Shown: positions 1 through 7,873, counted from the stretch's first letter. The stretch is 64,000 bases of DNA from UBA1381 sp964399965 (GCA_964399965.1 CAYNRX010000008.1:4607-68606); one strand, 5' to 3'. The notes: generated by a model not told the origin, from the sequence alone. Numbers and translations: made by a program.

Positions 1-325
1 GCTTTTCCTCGTCCACCATTTCCTTAAGCAGCCTTTCCAGCGGCTCCATGTCCGGCTTGCCGCTAAAAAGCTCCATCACATTTTTTATATCGATAAGGTT
101 TTCCGTTTCATTTTTCACGGATATTATATCCGACAGCTTTATCCGGCTCCATACCTCGGCAGCCTTGTCAAAATCGCCCTGCGCTATCAGCGCGCCGTTT
201 ATCGCTCCTATCGAGGTGCCGGCCACCGCCGATATCTTTATCCCCAGATCGCACAGAGCTTGATATACCCCTATCTGGTAAGAACCCTTGACTCCGCCGC
301 CTGCCAGCACAAGACCCCATTTCAT
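1..325 (-). CDS. Patatin-like phospholipase, 3' end outside the window
   Basis: The N-terminal ~108 residues are visible. The start is ATG at 325 behind a GGGAGGAG ribosome binding site. The protein opens MKWGLVLAGGGVKGSYQIG, which carries the patatin oxyanion-hole glycine motif (GGGVKG). At about residue 36 follows GTSIGAING, the G-x-S-x-G nucleophile elbow with the catalytic Ser. The catalytic Asp should lie beyond the left edge. Family knowledge: RssA/YlbK-type bacterial patatins are cytoplasmic or membrane-associated serine acyl hydrolases of unclear natural substrate. The gene starts 16 bases after the trhP stop on the same strand, so it is probably the last visible cistron of the mltG-trmR-trhP operon. 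Confidence 0.9.
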   Translation of the reverse strand, partial: MKWGLVLAGGGVKGSYQIGVYQALCDLGIKISAVAGTSIGAINGALIAQGDFDKAAEVWSRIKLSDIISVKNETENLIDIKNVMELFSGKPDMEPLERLLKEMVDEEK

Positions 326-341
326 AAGCTCCTCCCGCAGA

Positions 342-1580
342 CTAATCTGCCTTTTTCCTGCGCACCATCGCCCAGGAGTCCACCGGCTGGGCGAGCTTCG
401 TGCGCACCGTCATCTCCGCATGAGGGGCGACCGTTATCTCTTCGCCGTCCCCGTTTTCCATCCTGCCTATGACCTGCTTAAAATAAGTCTTCCCCGGGCG
501 TATGACCTCCACCTCTTCGCCCGCAAAAAAACGGTTGCGCTGAGCAAGCGTAGCCATGCCCGTCTTTTCATCATAGCCCGTCACCACCGCTACCAGGTCG
601 TAATCCCTTATATAAGAGCTGTTGGCGTACACCTGCGAATCCTCGTCCGGTCTATCAAAATAAAACCCGGTCGTATACGGTCGGTGACTTACCTTCAAAA
701 GCTCCTCGTAGGACTCCTGTGAAAACCGGTAATTTTCAGGATCCTCCAGGTAACGGTCAATCTCACGCCGGTATGCGCCGACTACCGTAGCCACGTAATA
801 GGAGGTCTTTACGCGTCCCTCGAGCTTAAGGCTGGTGATCCCGCTTTTGATAAGCTCCGGGATATGGCGTATCATACACAGATCCTTGGAATTGAAAATG
901 AACGTCCCTCTGTCGTTTTCGAAAACGTCCATGTACTGCCCGGGACGCTTTTCCTCTACCAGCGAATACCGCCAGCGGCAAGGATGCGAACAGCGTCCGC
1001 GGTTGGAATCGCGATGGGTCATATAATTCGACAACAAACAGCGTCCCGAATACGATATACACATCGCCCCGTGCACGAACGCCTCCAGCTCCAGCTCCGG
1101 AGGAGTATTCCGGCGTATCTCTTCGATCTCTGAAAGCGACAGCTCCCTTGCCAGCACCACCCGTTTTGCTCCCAGCCGGTGCCAGAACGCGGCCGAACGG
1201 TAGTTTACGTTGTTGGCCTGGGTGCTTATATGCACCGGCAGCTCCGGAGCCAGCCTCCTTATAGTATCGAACATCCCGGGGTCGGCCACAAGCACCGCGT
1301 CAAAACCCAGCGGCCGTATCTGTTTTATATATTCCTCAAATTGAGCTATGTCCTCGTTATGCGGCAGGATATTGGCCGTAAGATACACCTTTTTCCCGCG
1401 CTCATGGGCAAACTCCAGCCCCTCCCTCATCTCCTCGAGGGAGAAATTCTCCGCCGCCGCCCGCAGGCTGTACGCTTCGCCGCCGATATAGACCGCATCG
1501 GCTCCGTACATCACTGCCGTTTTCAGCTTTTCCAGACTTCCTCCCGGAGCCAAAAGCTCCGGACGCTTAATTCCCATCAT
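342..1580 (-). CDS. trhP: Peptidase U32-family tRNA 5-hydroxyuridine synthesis protein
   Basis: 412 residues. It opens with the U32 pattern RPELLAPGGSLEKLKTAV and has the family signature EAFVHGAMC at about 166-174. Cysteines at about 174, 181, 197 and 201 match the conserved four-Cys set thought to hold an Fe-S cluster. TrhP (YrrO in Bacillus, YegQ in E. coli) is needed for prephenate-dependent hydroxylation of U34 in tRNA and is not a real protease. Gene order supports this: it follows trmR, the methyltransferase acting on the 5-hydroxyuridine product, and mltG, as in the Bacillus yrrL-yrrM-yrrN-yrrO cluster. Bacillus has two paralogues (TrhP1/TrhP2); only one is seen here. The start is one of two adjacent ATGs (1580 or 1577) behind GGGAGA. 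A 278-bp repeat now separates it from trmR; the original genes overlapped. Confidence 0.9.
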   Translation of the reverse strand: MMGIKRPELLAPGGSLEKLKTAVMYGADAVYIGGEAYSLRAAAENFSLEEMREGLEFAHERGKKVYLTANILPHNEDIAQFEEYIKQIRPLGFDAVLVADPGMFDTIRRLAPELPVHISTQANNVNYRSAAFWHRLGAKRVVLARELSLSEIEEIRRNTPPELELEAFVHGAMCISYSGRCLLSNYMTHRDSNRGRCSHPCRWRYSLVEEKRPGQYMDVFENDRGTFIFNSKDLCMIRHIPELIKSGITSLKLEGRVKTSYYVATVVGAYRREIDRYLEDPENYRFSQESYEELLKVSHRPYTTGFYFDRPDEDSQVYANSSYIRDYDLVAVVTGYDEKTGMATLAQRNRFFAGEEVEVIRPGKTYFKQVIGRMENGDGEEITVAPHAEMTVRTKLAQPVDSWAMVRRKKAD

Positions 1581-1608
1581 TCACTGTCTCCCTGTATTTT
1601 TACCGATA

Positions 1609-1886
1609 TAGTCAATTGCGAAACCCTTTCGCAATTGATTCCTGGCTAATGAAGAAAATAAAAGTTCCGTTGATTGGCGGTCTAAAGACCGCTGAAACTT
1701 TTATTTTCGCAATTTTTGACGCATTTTCAGCATTTTTGCTTTGCAAAAATCGGCAGCTGCTGCCGACCGCGCCTTCTTGCGCGGTGCGGAGTCGTCAAAA
1801 ATTGATTGAAATTCGAGGGTACAACCCTCGAGCTCCCCAGAATAAGGAAATAATTGAAAAACGCTGACGCGTTTTTCAATTATCTA
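1609..1886 (+). repeat. Modular hairpin repeat, copy 1 (full, 278 bp)
   Basis: Begins TAGTCAATTGCGAAAC and ends CAATTATCTA, giving imperfect terminal inverted repeats. Five hairpin modules follow in order. (A) caattgcgaaa / tttcgcaattg. (B) gaaaataaaagtt / aacttttattttc. (C) aatttttgac / gtcaaaaatt, enclosing three small hairpins. (D) cgaggg / ccctcg. (E) aattgaaaaacgc / gcgtttttcaatt. It is flanked by a perfect 15-bp direct repeat, TATTTTTACCGATAT, at 1595-1609 and 1885-1899. This is a clear target-site duplication, slightly overlapping the assigned ends because the terminal T/TA is ambiguous. The insertion lies in the last codons of trmR. Confidence 0.92.
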
Positions 1887-2535
1887 TTTTTACCGATATT
1901 GTGACCCCATCGCCCAGCGGCAATATCGCAGTCTCCAGCTGCGGATGCTCCATCAAGGCGTCGATGAATTTCCTCAGCCGCTTTACTATCGTTATTTTCC
2001 TGCGCACAACGTGCGCCTTGTCGGCTATCATTCCCTTATAAAGGACGTTGTCGGCCACCAAAAGCCCTCCCGGCCGCAGCAGGCTGACGCAGTCGGCCAG
2101 CATATAGATATAGTGCGCCTTGGGGCCGTCGAGGAATATCAGGTCGAACGGCCCTGAAAATTCTCCAAGACACGTCTTGGCGTCCGCCTCTACCACGCTT
2201 ATTCTCTCCTCAAGGCCTGCTTTTCGTATATTGTCCCGGGCAAGCTCCGCCATCCGGCTGTCGTTTTCCACCGAGACCACCTCCGCTCCCGCGGCCTTGG
2301 CCATCAATATCGCCGAATAGCCGATAGCCGTGCCTATCTCCAGGATCCTCTTCGCCCCGCAAGCCCTGGAGAGCACAGCCAAAAACCTGGCCGTCTCCGG
2401 CTCTGCTATCGGCACCGAATTTTCCTCCGCATACTCCTCAAGCGAGCGCAGGAGGGGATCGTCCTGATGTATCTTGGCTCTTAAAAATCCCGTTATATAC
2501 GAATGGACGATCGCGTCCTTATCGTACTCTATCAT
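1876..2535 (-). CDS. trmR: tRNA 5-hydroxyuridine O-methyltransferase
   Basis: 219 residues, class I SAM methyltransferase of the O-methyltransferase_3 (YrrM) type. The SAM-binding motif EIGTAIGYSA is at about 66-75, the metal/acidic motif FLDGPKAHY at about 134-142 and ADNVLYKG at about 161-168. In Bacillus TrmR methylates 5-hydroxyuridine at the tRNA wobble position to 5-methoxyuridine, the step after TrhP, whose gene is next downstream. The ATG overlaps the mltG stop (ATGA). The last two codons and the stop (DN-stop) come from the inserted repeat. With the repeat removed the frame continues from the duplicated target, giving five other codons (QGDSE) and a TGA overlapping the trhP ATG. The insertion therefore changed only the extreme C-terminus, and the enzyme should still work. 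Confidence 0.9.
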   Translation of the reverse strand: MIEYDKDAIVHSYITGFLRAKIHQDDPLLRSLEEYAEENSVPIAEPETARFLAVLSRACGAKRILEIGTAIGYSAILMAKAAGAEVVSVENDSRMAELARDNIRKAGLEERISVVEADAKTCLGEFSGPFDLIFLDGPKAHYIYMLADCVSLLRPGGLLVADNVLYKGMIADKAHVVRRKITIVKRLRKFIDALMEHPQLETAILPLGDGVTISVKIDN

Positions 2536-3587
2536 TCTATCACGCCTTCGTCAAAAGTAATATTGAGCTGCTTGCCGTTTATGGCCGAGATGAACTCATC
2601 GCGCGTCATCGCATATATATCCTCCCCATCTTCGGTCGCGGCATGATAGGTGTAATAATGCACCGCCGGGGAAAGCGCCGCCTGTATGCTTTCAATGGAA
2701 GGGCTGCACACCGGCCCGAACGGCAATCCCGTATACACAAAGGTATTGTAGGGCGAATCTATACGCAGATCATTCTGCGACAGCTGCGGTTTTCTCTCTT
2801 TTAACACATACTGCACCGTAGACGGGCATTGCAGCTTCATGTTGGCATTTCTTCTGTTGTAAAGCACACCGGCCACGTTCGCCCTTTCATCACCGGAACC
2901 GGCCTCCCTTTCCACCAGAGAAGCCATCGCCACCACCTGATCGACCGACATACTGTATTCGGCCGCTTTCTGATAGTATTCCTCAACGAATTGATTGTCA
3001 AACGCCTCCAGCATCAGATCGACTATGCTTTGCGCACTCATGCCGGTCGGTATCTCATATGTAGCCGGATACAGGTATCCCTCAAGCGGATATTCCCGCG
3101 CGGTCACATCGGCCAAAAACCGGTAATCATAATTTTCCGGATGCTTTAAGGCCTCCAAAAAATCGGCCGCTGCCAAAAGACCGGCCTCCTCAAGCTGCTC
3201 GGCTATTTCTCTGGCCTCGCTGCCCGGGGATATTATCACCGTCACCATTTCCCGTCCCGGCGTTACCAAAAGATCCAAAATATCATCGTAGCTCATGCCG
3301 GGCGTTATCGTAGCTCCGCCCGATTTAAAGTTCCCCTCATATCCGCCCAGGTCAGCCGTGGCCTTGAAAACGGTCTTATACTTTATTATCCCCTCGTCTT
3401 TTAAAAGGTCGGCAAGCTCATTTACCGTGATCCCTTCTCCTATGGAGATATGTTTGCTCTCGCCGATGGAAATGCCCGTGCTGTCCTTGAACATCAATGC
3501 GGCAGCCAATATTATCACTGCCAATATAACGATTATTATACCGGCAGCCTTGGGGCCGCGCCTGTCTTTTTTAACTCGTACTGACAA
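2532..3587 (-). CDS. mltG: Endolytic murein transglycosylase MltG
   Basis: YceG-like protein of about 351 residues. An N-terminal basic stretch is followed by one membrane helix (about 17-35), a LysM-like subdomain, and the catalytic domain with ASLVEREAGSG near residue 225. The first Glu of VERE corresponds to the catalytic Glu of E. coli MltG. It cuts nascent glycan strands and sets their length at the membrane. An ATG at 3593 directly abuts the GAGGAGG sequence (no spacing), so TTG at 3587, six bases after it, is the more plausible start. First gene of the mltG-trmR-trhP operon, with ATGA overlap to trmR; promoter at 3641-3669. Confidence 0.88.
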   Translation of the reverse strand: MSVRVKKDRRGPKAAGIIIVILAVIILAAALMFKDSTGISIGESKHISIGEGITVNELADLLKDEGIIKYKTVFKATADLGGYEGNFKSGGATITPGMSYDDILDLLVTPGREMVTVIISPGSEAREIAEQLEEAGLLAAADFLEALKHPENYDYRFLADVTAREYPLEGYLYPATYEIPTGMSAQSIVDLMLEAFDNQFVEEYYQKAAEYSMSVDQVVAMASLVEREAGSGDERANVAGVLYNRRNANMKLQCPSTVQYVLKERKPQLSQNDLRIDSPYNTFVYTGLPFGPVCSPSIESIQAALSPAVHYYTYHAATEDGEDIYAMTRDEFISAINGKQLNITFDEGVIE

Positions 3588-3640
3588 TTTCATCCTCCTC
3601 TGCTATCTAAAAGCCTGTTTGAATATTACTATACTATTTT

Positions 3641-3669
3641 ATTTTATACTAAAATCCCCTTTTAGTCAA
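3641..3669 (-). promoter_or_regulatory. Sigma-A promoter of mltG operon
   Basis: On the minus strand, TTGACT (3664-3669) and TAAAAT (3641-3646) are separated by exactly 17 bp, about 55 bases upstream of mltG. Confidence 0.7.
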
Positions 3670-3722
3670 GTGCTAATGACGAAAAATCGGATATTTCGAC
3701 TTATAAAGAGACGTCAAAAAGA

Positions 3723-3780
3723 AACACACCGCCTATACATCGCAGGTTTCTCAAGACCTGAAATATATAGCGGTGTGCCG
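3723..3780 (-). terminator. Terminator downstream of spoVT
   Basis: Two-tier hairpin: outer stem CACACCGC / GGCGGTGTG and inner stem CAGGT / ACCTG. On the minus strand it is followed by a T-rich tail (GTTTCTTTTT). It lies 35 bases after the spoVT stop. Confidence 0.75.
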
Positions 3781-3814
3781 CAAGACTTTACTATTATTGC
3801 ATTTTACCGGCTTT

Positions 3815-4351
3815 TCAGCCCTCCATATGCTTGCCCAGGAAGGTGGCGGCCGTTTCGGCCAGCTTGCTCTCCACCTCGCCCGGCGTCTCTCCCTCGTTCA
3901 TCATGAATACTATCGTCCCGATAGCGTCGCCCTCGGATACTATCGGCACCACAACGCCTGCGCTGTACTTATCCATACCGTCGACTATAGTCACTCTTTT
4001 GCCGCCGCTGCTTTTGAAGGCCGTCTTATCACTGATTATATTCTCCAGATCTGCGCTTATCGGCTTTTCGATAAGATCCTTTTTCGGCACGCCGGAGACT
4101 GCTATTATATTGTCCTTATCGGTGATACACGCCCCATGACCGCCTATCTTGGCCAGCGTGTCGGCATAATTGGAGGCAAAATCCCCCAACTCTCCTATCG
4201 GCGAATATTTTTTGAAGATGACCTCCCCATCCTTTTCCGTATAGATCTCCAGCGGATCTCCCTCTCGGATACGCATCGTGCGGCGTATCTCCTTAGGTAT
4301 AACAACACGTCCGAGGTCGTCTATCCTTCTTACTATTCCTGTTGCTTTCAT
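3815..4351 (-). CDS. spoVT: Stage V sporulation protein T, AbrB-type regulator
   Basis: 178 residues, the length I recall for Bacillus SpoVT. The N-terminal swapped-hairpin AbrB domain reads MKATGIVRRIDDLGRVVIPK followed by EIRRTMRIREGDPLE. After a linker comes a GAF-like domain (about 55-178) that in SpoVT mediates tetramer formation. It is a forespore regulator of sigma-G genes during late spore development. An in-frame upstream extension to 4432 exists, but the family start MKATG at 4351 is preceded by AGAGGAGGT at 10-base spacing, so the short form is chosen. It is divergent from thiM. Its presence argues that the organism forms endospores. Confidence 0.95.
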   Translation of the reverse strand: MKATGIVRRIDDLGRVVIPKEIRRTMRIREGDPLEIYTEKDGEVIFKKYSPIGELGDFASNYADTLAKIGGHGACITDKDNIIAVSGVPKKDLIEKPISADLENIISDKTAFKSSGGKRVTIVDGMDKYSAGVVVPIVSEGDAIGTIVFMMNEGETPGEVESKLAETAATFLGKHMEG

Positions 4352-4507
4352 AAGCCTGTTTACCTCCTCTGATAATGCGGATAACCTTTTCAATTTCCGT
4401 AAATTTTGAATTTGTCTTTGTTTATCTTTCATGTTTCACAAATATTATGGATTTTCTGTTCTTTTCTTATGCAAAAATTTCACCTTGGAATTTTTGGAAG
4501 CGAAAAT

Positions 4508-4536
4508 TTGACAAAATGCGTGCAAAATGATATAAT
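4508..4536 (+). promoter_or_regulatory. Sigma-A promoter of thiM-thiE
   Basis: TTGACA (4508-4513), 17 bp, TATAAT (4531-4536), a perfect consensus pair. The likely transcript start near 4543 leaves a leader of only about 25 bases, too short for a TPP riboswitch. Confidence 0.88.
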
Positions 4537-4567
4537 GACAAAAAATCATTTGCAAGAGGTGCTTACA

Positions 4568-5389
4568 ATGCTTGAAAACATAATAGCAAACATCAGACAG
4601 AGCTCGCCCATAGTCCATTGCATAACCAACTATGTAACGGTCAACGACTGCGCCAACATCCTGCTGGCCTGCGGCTCGTCGCCCATCATGGCCGATGACC
4701 CTGCCGAAGCCGCCGATATAACCGCGGTCTGCTCCGCCCTGGATATAAATATCGGCACTCTGAACCAGAATACCATCCCCGCGATGCTTGCCGCCGGAAA
4801 AAGGGCAAACGAGCTTTCCCATCCGGTACTTCTCGATCCGGTAGGCGCGGGAGCTTCGCCGCTGAGGACCAATACCGCCGCTGAGCTTTTAAATAACGTC
4901 CGCTTCAGCGTGATACGCGGCAACATCTCCGAGATAAAAGCCATCGCCACCGGAATCGGCGGAGCCAAGGGCGTTGATGCGGACGCGGCCGACGCCGTGA
5001 CCGAAGATACGCTTTTGAGCACGGCGGAATTGGCCAAGAATTTTTCCGCCGCGACCGGGGCTGTGATAGCGATAACCGGGGCTGTGGATATTATCGCCGA
5101 TGATAAAACGGCCTATGCCGTCAGGAACGGCTGCCCGATAATGTCGCGCATCACCGGCAGCGGCTGTATGCTCTCCGCCATGACCTGCGCGTTTGCGGCC
5201 GCCAATAGAGACCGCATGACCGAAGCGGTGACCGCGGCTGTGGCGGCCATGGGGCTTGCGGGAGAAAAAGCCGCCGCCCGCATGGGCGAGCTTGACGGAA
5301 ATTCCACCTTCCGCAATTACTTGATAGACGCGATATTTAACATGGACGATAAAACGCTTAGGGAGGGTGCAAAAATTGAAAAGATCTGA
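4568..5389 (+). CDS. thiM: Hydroxyethylthiazole kinase
   Basis: 273 residues, ribokinase-like fold. Motifs: IVHCITNYVTVNDCANILLA near the start, MADDPAEAADI, LLDPVGAGAS, and the C-terminal anion-hole motif RITGSGCMLSA with the catalytic Cys. It phosphorylates 4-methyl-5-(2-hydroxyethyl)thiazole for thiamine salvage. ATG at 4568 follows AAGAGGTG. It is first in a two-gene unit with thiE, which overlaps its 3' end. ThiD is not in the window. No TPP riboswitch is visible in the very short leader. Confidence 0.95.
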   Translation: MLENIIANIRQSSPIVHCITNYVTVNDCANILLACGSSPIMADDPAEAADITAVCSALDINIGTLNQNTIPAMLAAGKRANELSHPVLLDPVGAGASPLRTNTAAELLNNVRFSVIRGNISEIKAIATGIGGAKGVDADAADAVTEDTLLSTAELAKNFSAATGAVIAITGAVDIIADDKTAYAVRNGCPIMSRITGSGCMLSAMTCAFAAANRDRMTEAVTAAVAAMGLAGEKAAARMGELDGNSTFRNYLIDAIFNMDDKTLREGAKIEKI

Positions 5390-6002
5390 CCTATTGTTAT
5401 ATGCGGTAACTGACCGCTCCTGGCTCGGCGAACGGACACTTTATGAAGCGGTCGAGGAAGCGCTGATCGGAGGGGCGACCATGATCCAGCTACGGGAAAA
5501 GGATCTTCCCCGGGAGGAGTTTTTGGCCGAGGCTGTTGAGCTTTGCCGACTCTGCCGCCGCTTTTCGGTACCCTTTATCGTAAACGACAGCGTGGATATC
5601 GCCGCCGAATGCGGCGCCGACGGCGTTCACATCGGCCAGAGCGATGACAATGCCGCCCATGCGCGCAGGCTGTTGGGTCCGGATAAGATCATCGGCGTAT
5701 CCGCCCAGACCGTTGAACAGGCCAGGGCGGCCGAAGCCGCCGGAGCCGACTACCTCGGCGTAGGAGCCGTATTTTCCACCTCCACCAAGCTCGATGCAGC
5801 CGATGTATCCTTGCAGACGCTTAAAGATATTTGCTCCGCAGTATCGATACCGGCCGTGGCTATCGGCGGCATAAACAGCGAAAACATCCTTACGCTGAAG
5901 GGCAGCGGTATCGCCGGAGCGGCCGTTGTCTCCGCCATATTTGCCCAGGAGGATATCCGAAAAGCCTCCCAAAAGCTGGCTGAGCTGGCAAAAATGCTAT
6001 AA
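5376..6002 (+). CDS. thiE: Thiamine-phosphate synthase
   Basis: About 208 residues, TIM barrel. Motifs: MIQLREKDLP, FIVNDSVDIAAECGADGVHI, GQSDDN, GADYLGVGAVFSTSTK and AIGGINSENI, with Gly-rich phosphate loops at the C-terminus. It couples HET-phosphate (from ThiM) to HMP-pyrophosphate to give thiamine phosphate. TTG at 5376 is preferred: GGGAGGG lies eight or nine bases upstream, whereas a GTG at 5367 overlaps that binding site. It overlaps thiM by 14 bases, so the two are coupled. A hairpin terminator follows directly. Confidence 0.93.
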   Translation: MKRSDLLLYAVTDRSWLGERTLYEAVEEALIGGATMIQLREKDLPREEFLAEAVELCRLCRRFSVPFIVNDSVDIAAECGADGVHIGQSDDNAAHARRLLGPDKIIGVSAQTVEQARAAEAAGADYLGVGAVFSTSTKLDAADVSLQTLKDICSAVSIPAVAIGGINSENILTLKGSGIAGAAVVSAIFAQEDIRKASQKLAELAKML

Positions 6003-6008
6003 ATTACA

Positions 6009-6050
6009 AGGCCTGCCCAGGGTTTATTCCCTCAGCAGGCCTCATTTTTA
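6009..6050 (+). terminator. Terminator after thiE
   Basis: Stem AGGCCTGC / GCAGGCCT with an 18-base loop, followed by CATTTTTATC. It sits seven bases after the thiE stop and faces the converging ferredoxin gene. Confidence 0.8.
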
Positions 6051-6740
6051 TCTTACAATACTCCCATCTGTACCTATTACAGTCACACTCCACGGTATCA
6101 CCGCTCCGCTTGATTTTAGAGCTCGCTTCACCGCATTTTCTATCCCGCCGCAGCAGGGCACCTCCATGCGTACGACCGTGATGCTCTTTATATCGTTATT
6201 TGATAAAATGGCAGAGAGCTTTTCAGCGTAATCGCCCTCGTCAAGCTTCGGGCAGCCGATAAGCGTCACCCTTCCATCAATAAAGCGGCGGTGAAAACCG
6301 GCATATGCATATGCTGTGCAGTCGGCCGCTATCAATAGATCGGCATTGGCAAAGTAGGGCGCGTTTACCGGCACCAGCTTTATCTGCACCGGCCATTGCG
6401 ACAGGCAGCTTTCCTCCTCCGCAGCCGGAGCCTTCGCCGCCCGGACTGTGCGCTCTATGCTCCGCGAAGCCGTCCCCGGGCATCCGCAGGGCAGCTTGCC
6501 GCCGGCCGCCTTGTTCCTCTGCACCGCCGCCTCGTCATAAGCCGGAGCCTCCCGCTCCTCAAAGGCTATCGCCCCGGTAGGGCATACCGGCAAGCAGTCG
6601 CCCAGGCCGTCGCAGTAATCCTCACGCAGAAGCTTCGCCTTGCCGTCTATCATCCCGATCGCTCCCTTGTGGCAGGCGGAAGCGCACAGCCCGCAGCCGT
6701 TGCATTTTTCCTCATCTATCTTGATAATGCGTCTGAACAT
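6048..6740 (-). CDS. 4Fe-4S ferredoxin domain protein
   Basis: 230 residues. The N-terminal region carries two 4Fe-4S binding sets: CNGCGLCASACHKGAI at about 13-28 and CDGLGDCLPVCPTGAI at about 43-58; the second has CxxxxxCxxxC spacing. A Pro/Ala-rich linker follows, then a domain with LIAADCTAYAYAGFHRRF, LIGCPKLDE and a late PCCGGIENAVK. These paired Cys motifs suggest another metal or thiol site. Such proteins often sit beside Crp/Fnr regulators in anaerobic Firmicutes, as here (divergent from the gene at 6935), but the exact electron-transfer partner is unknown. ATG at 6740 is preceded by GGAGGT. Confidence 0.88.
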   Translation of the reverse strand: MFRRIIKIDEEKCNGCGLCASACHKGAIGMIDGKAKLLREDYCDGLGDCLPVCPTGAIAFEEREAPAYDEAAVQRNKAAGGKLPCGCPGTASRSIERTVRAAKAPAAEEESCLSQWPVQIKLVPVNAPYFANADLLIAADCTAYAYAGFHRRFIDGRVTLIGCPKLDEGDYAEKLSAILSNNDIKSITVVRMEVPCCGGIENAVKRALKSSGAVIPWSVTVIGTDGSIVR

Positions 6741-6769
6741 ATCTTTACCTCCGTTATTTCGTTGTTCTT

Positions 6770-6851
6770 TAGTCAATTGCGAAACCTTTTCGCAATTGAT
6801 TTCTGGCTAAGGAAATAATTGTAAAACGCTGTCGCATTTTACAATTATCTA
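6770..6851 (+). repeat. Modular hairpin repeat, short form (82 bp), copy 2
   Basis: Contains only the outer modules A (caattgcgaaa / tttcgcaattg) and E (aattgtaaaacgc / gcattttacaatt). Ends TAGTC...ATCTA match copy 1. Flanks TATTTCGTTGTTCTT (left) and TATTTGTTGTTCTT (right) are a near-perfect duplication differing by one base. It lies in the leader of the ferredoxin gene. Confidence 0.9.
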
Positions 6852-6861
6852 TTTGTTGTTC

Positions 6862-6890
6862 TTGACTTTACGCGTTTATTATACTATAAT
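6862..6890 (+). promoter_or_regulatory. Sigma-A promoter of the Crp-family gene
   Basis: TTGACT (6862-6867), 17 bp, TATAAT (6885-6890), 45 bases before the ATG at 6935. It starts 11 bases beyond the right end of repeat copy 2. Confidence 0.85.
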
Positions 6891-6934
6891 GAGGGTAGAA
6901 TGTATGTTGTTTTTACAACGGATTTGGAGTTTTT

Positions 6935-7597
6935 ATGGAAAAATATCTTCCTCTTTTGGAAAGCTCCCCGCTTTTTGCGGGATACAGCCGCAGCGAGCTT
7001 TTTACCTTTCTCAAAGACGCCGCAGGCGCGGTCAGGACTTATGGTGCCGGTTCCCTGCTTTTGTCCGCCGGCGACAGCGCGCAATATTTCGGCCTGCTGC
7101 TTAAGGGCAGGGCGCGGATAATACGCGAAGATTTCTACGGACGCACGGAGATAATCTCCGAAGTATCCCCCGGGAAGACCTTCGGCGAAGTATTCGCCTG
7201 CGCCGGGCTATCATCCGTACCGGTGAGCGTTATAGCCGTTGATGAATGCGATATCTTGTGGATAAACTACAGCCGCGCCCTTGGCGCCTCCTGTAAAGGA
7301 CAGTTCGTCCAAAACCTCCTGCGCGTCACCGCCGAAAAAAATCTTATCCTAAACCGCAAGCTGGAACTGCTGTCCCGCCGAAGCCTGCGGGAAAAGCTGC
7401 TTTACTACCTCTCTTCCCAGGCCAAAGAGGCCGGCAGCGCCGAATTTGACATCCCCCTTGACCGGCAGGGTCTGGCGGATTTTCTGGCTGCCGACCGTAG
7501 CGCAGTATCGTCCCTGCTCTCCCGGCTGCAAAAAGAGGGAATACTTGAGTTTCACAAAAACCATTTCCATTTAAAGAAAAACGGACGGCATTTTTAA
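6935..7597 (+). CDS. Crp/Fnr-family transcriptional regulator
   Basis: 220 residues. The N-terminal cyclic-nucleotide-binding beta-roll (about 10-120) includes GAGSLLLSAGDSAQYFGLLL and PGKTFGEVFA. A long dimer helix and a C-terminal winged helix-turn-helix (about 165-215) follow, with LDRQGLADFLAADRSAVSSL as the HTH. No N-terminal Cys cluster is seen, so it is not an oxygen-sensing Fnr with its own Fe-S centre; the ligand cannot be named. Divergent placement from the ferredoxin gene suggests it controls that gene. Its stop codon lies in the loop of the following terminator. Confidence 0.9.
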   Translation: MEKYLPLLESSPLFAGYSRSELFTFLKDAAGAVRTYGAGSLLLSAGDSAQYFGLLLKGRARIIREDFYGRTEIISEVSPGKTFGEVFACAGLSSVPVSVIAVDECDILWINYSRALGASCKGQFVQNLLRVTAEKNLILNRKLELLSRRSLREKLLYYLSSQAKEAGSAEFDIPLDRQGLADFLAADRSAVSSLLSRLQKEGILEFHKNHFHLKKNGRHF

Positions 7598-7616
7598 AAC
7601 GCCGTCCGCTCTTTAT
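7580..7616. terminator. Bidirectional terminator between crp-like gene and ptsH
   Basis: Perfect stem CGGACGGC (7582-7589) / GCCGTCCG (7601-7608). On the minus strand it is followed by TTTTTCTTT, so it strongly serves ptsH and the fru operon; on the plus strand the T-tract is weaker. The crp-like stop codon lies in the loop. Confidence 0.8.
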
Positions 7617-7873
7617 CACAAATTCTCTTCCAAAAACTTCTGCACAGCTTCGGCAGCCGCATCCTCGTCTGCGCCCTCTACCTTTACTGTAACTGTCATA
7701 CCGCTCTTTACTCCCAGCCCCATGACTGCGAATATCCGCTTAAGGTCAGCCTCTTTGCCGTCCTTTATCAGCTTTATCGAAGAGGTGTATTCCGCCGCCT
7801 TCTTTACCAGCATACCGGCAGGCCTGGCATGTATGCCCTGCGGATCCTTTATTGTATAGGTGAATTCTTTCAT
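7616..7873 (-). CDS. HPr-family phosphocarrier protein
   Basis: 85 residues. GIHARPAG places the phospho-accepting His at position 15, as in HPr. The region that carries regulatory Ser46 in Firmicute HPr (K-S-I) reads L-K-R-I-F-A-V-M-G-L-G, so position 46 is Arg. This HPr can carry phosphate from Enzyme I to FruA but should not be phosphorylated by HPr kinase or act in CcpA catabolite repression; a housekeeping HPr may exist elsewhere. ATG at 7873 follows GGAGGGATC. It is the last gene of fruR-fruK-fruA-ptsH, with a short repeat element between it and fruA. Confidence 0.92.
   Translation of the reverse strand: MKEFTYTIKDPQGIHARPAGMLVKKAAEYTSSIKLIKDGKEADLKRIFAVMGLGVKSGMTVTVKVEGADEDAAAEAVQKFLEENL

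Noticed and set aside
1616..1867. Open frame across repeat copy 1 (and similar frames in copies 5 and 6) giving a peptide with KVPLIGGLKTAETFIFAIFD
   Set aside because: The shared peptide covers only modules B and part of C; downstream frames shift between copies while stems are kept by compensatory changes. Conservation is of hairpins, not of protein.
4433..4567. TPP riboswitch upstream of thiM
   Set aside because: The consensus promoter leaves a leader of about 25 bases, and none of the TPP-box motifs (CTGAGA, ACCTGA) is present in order.
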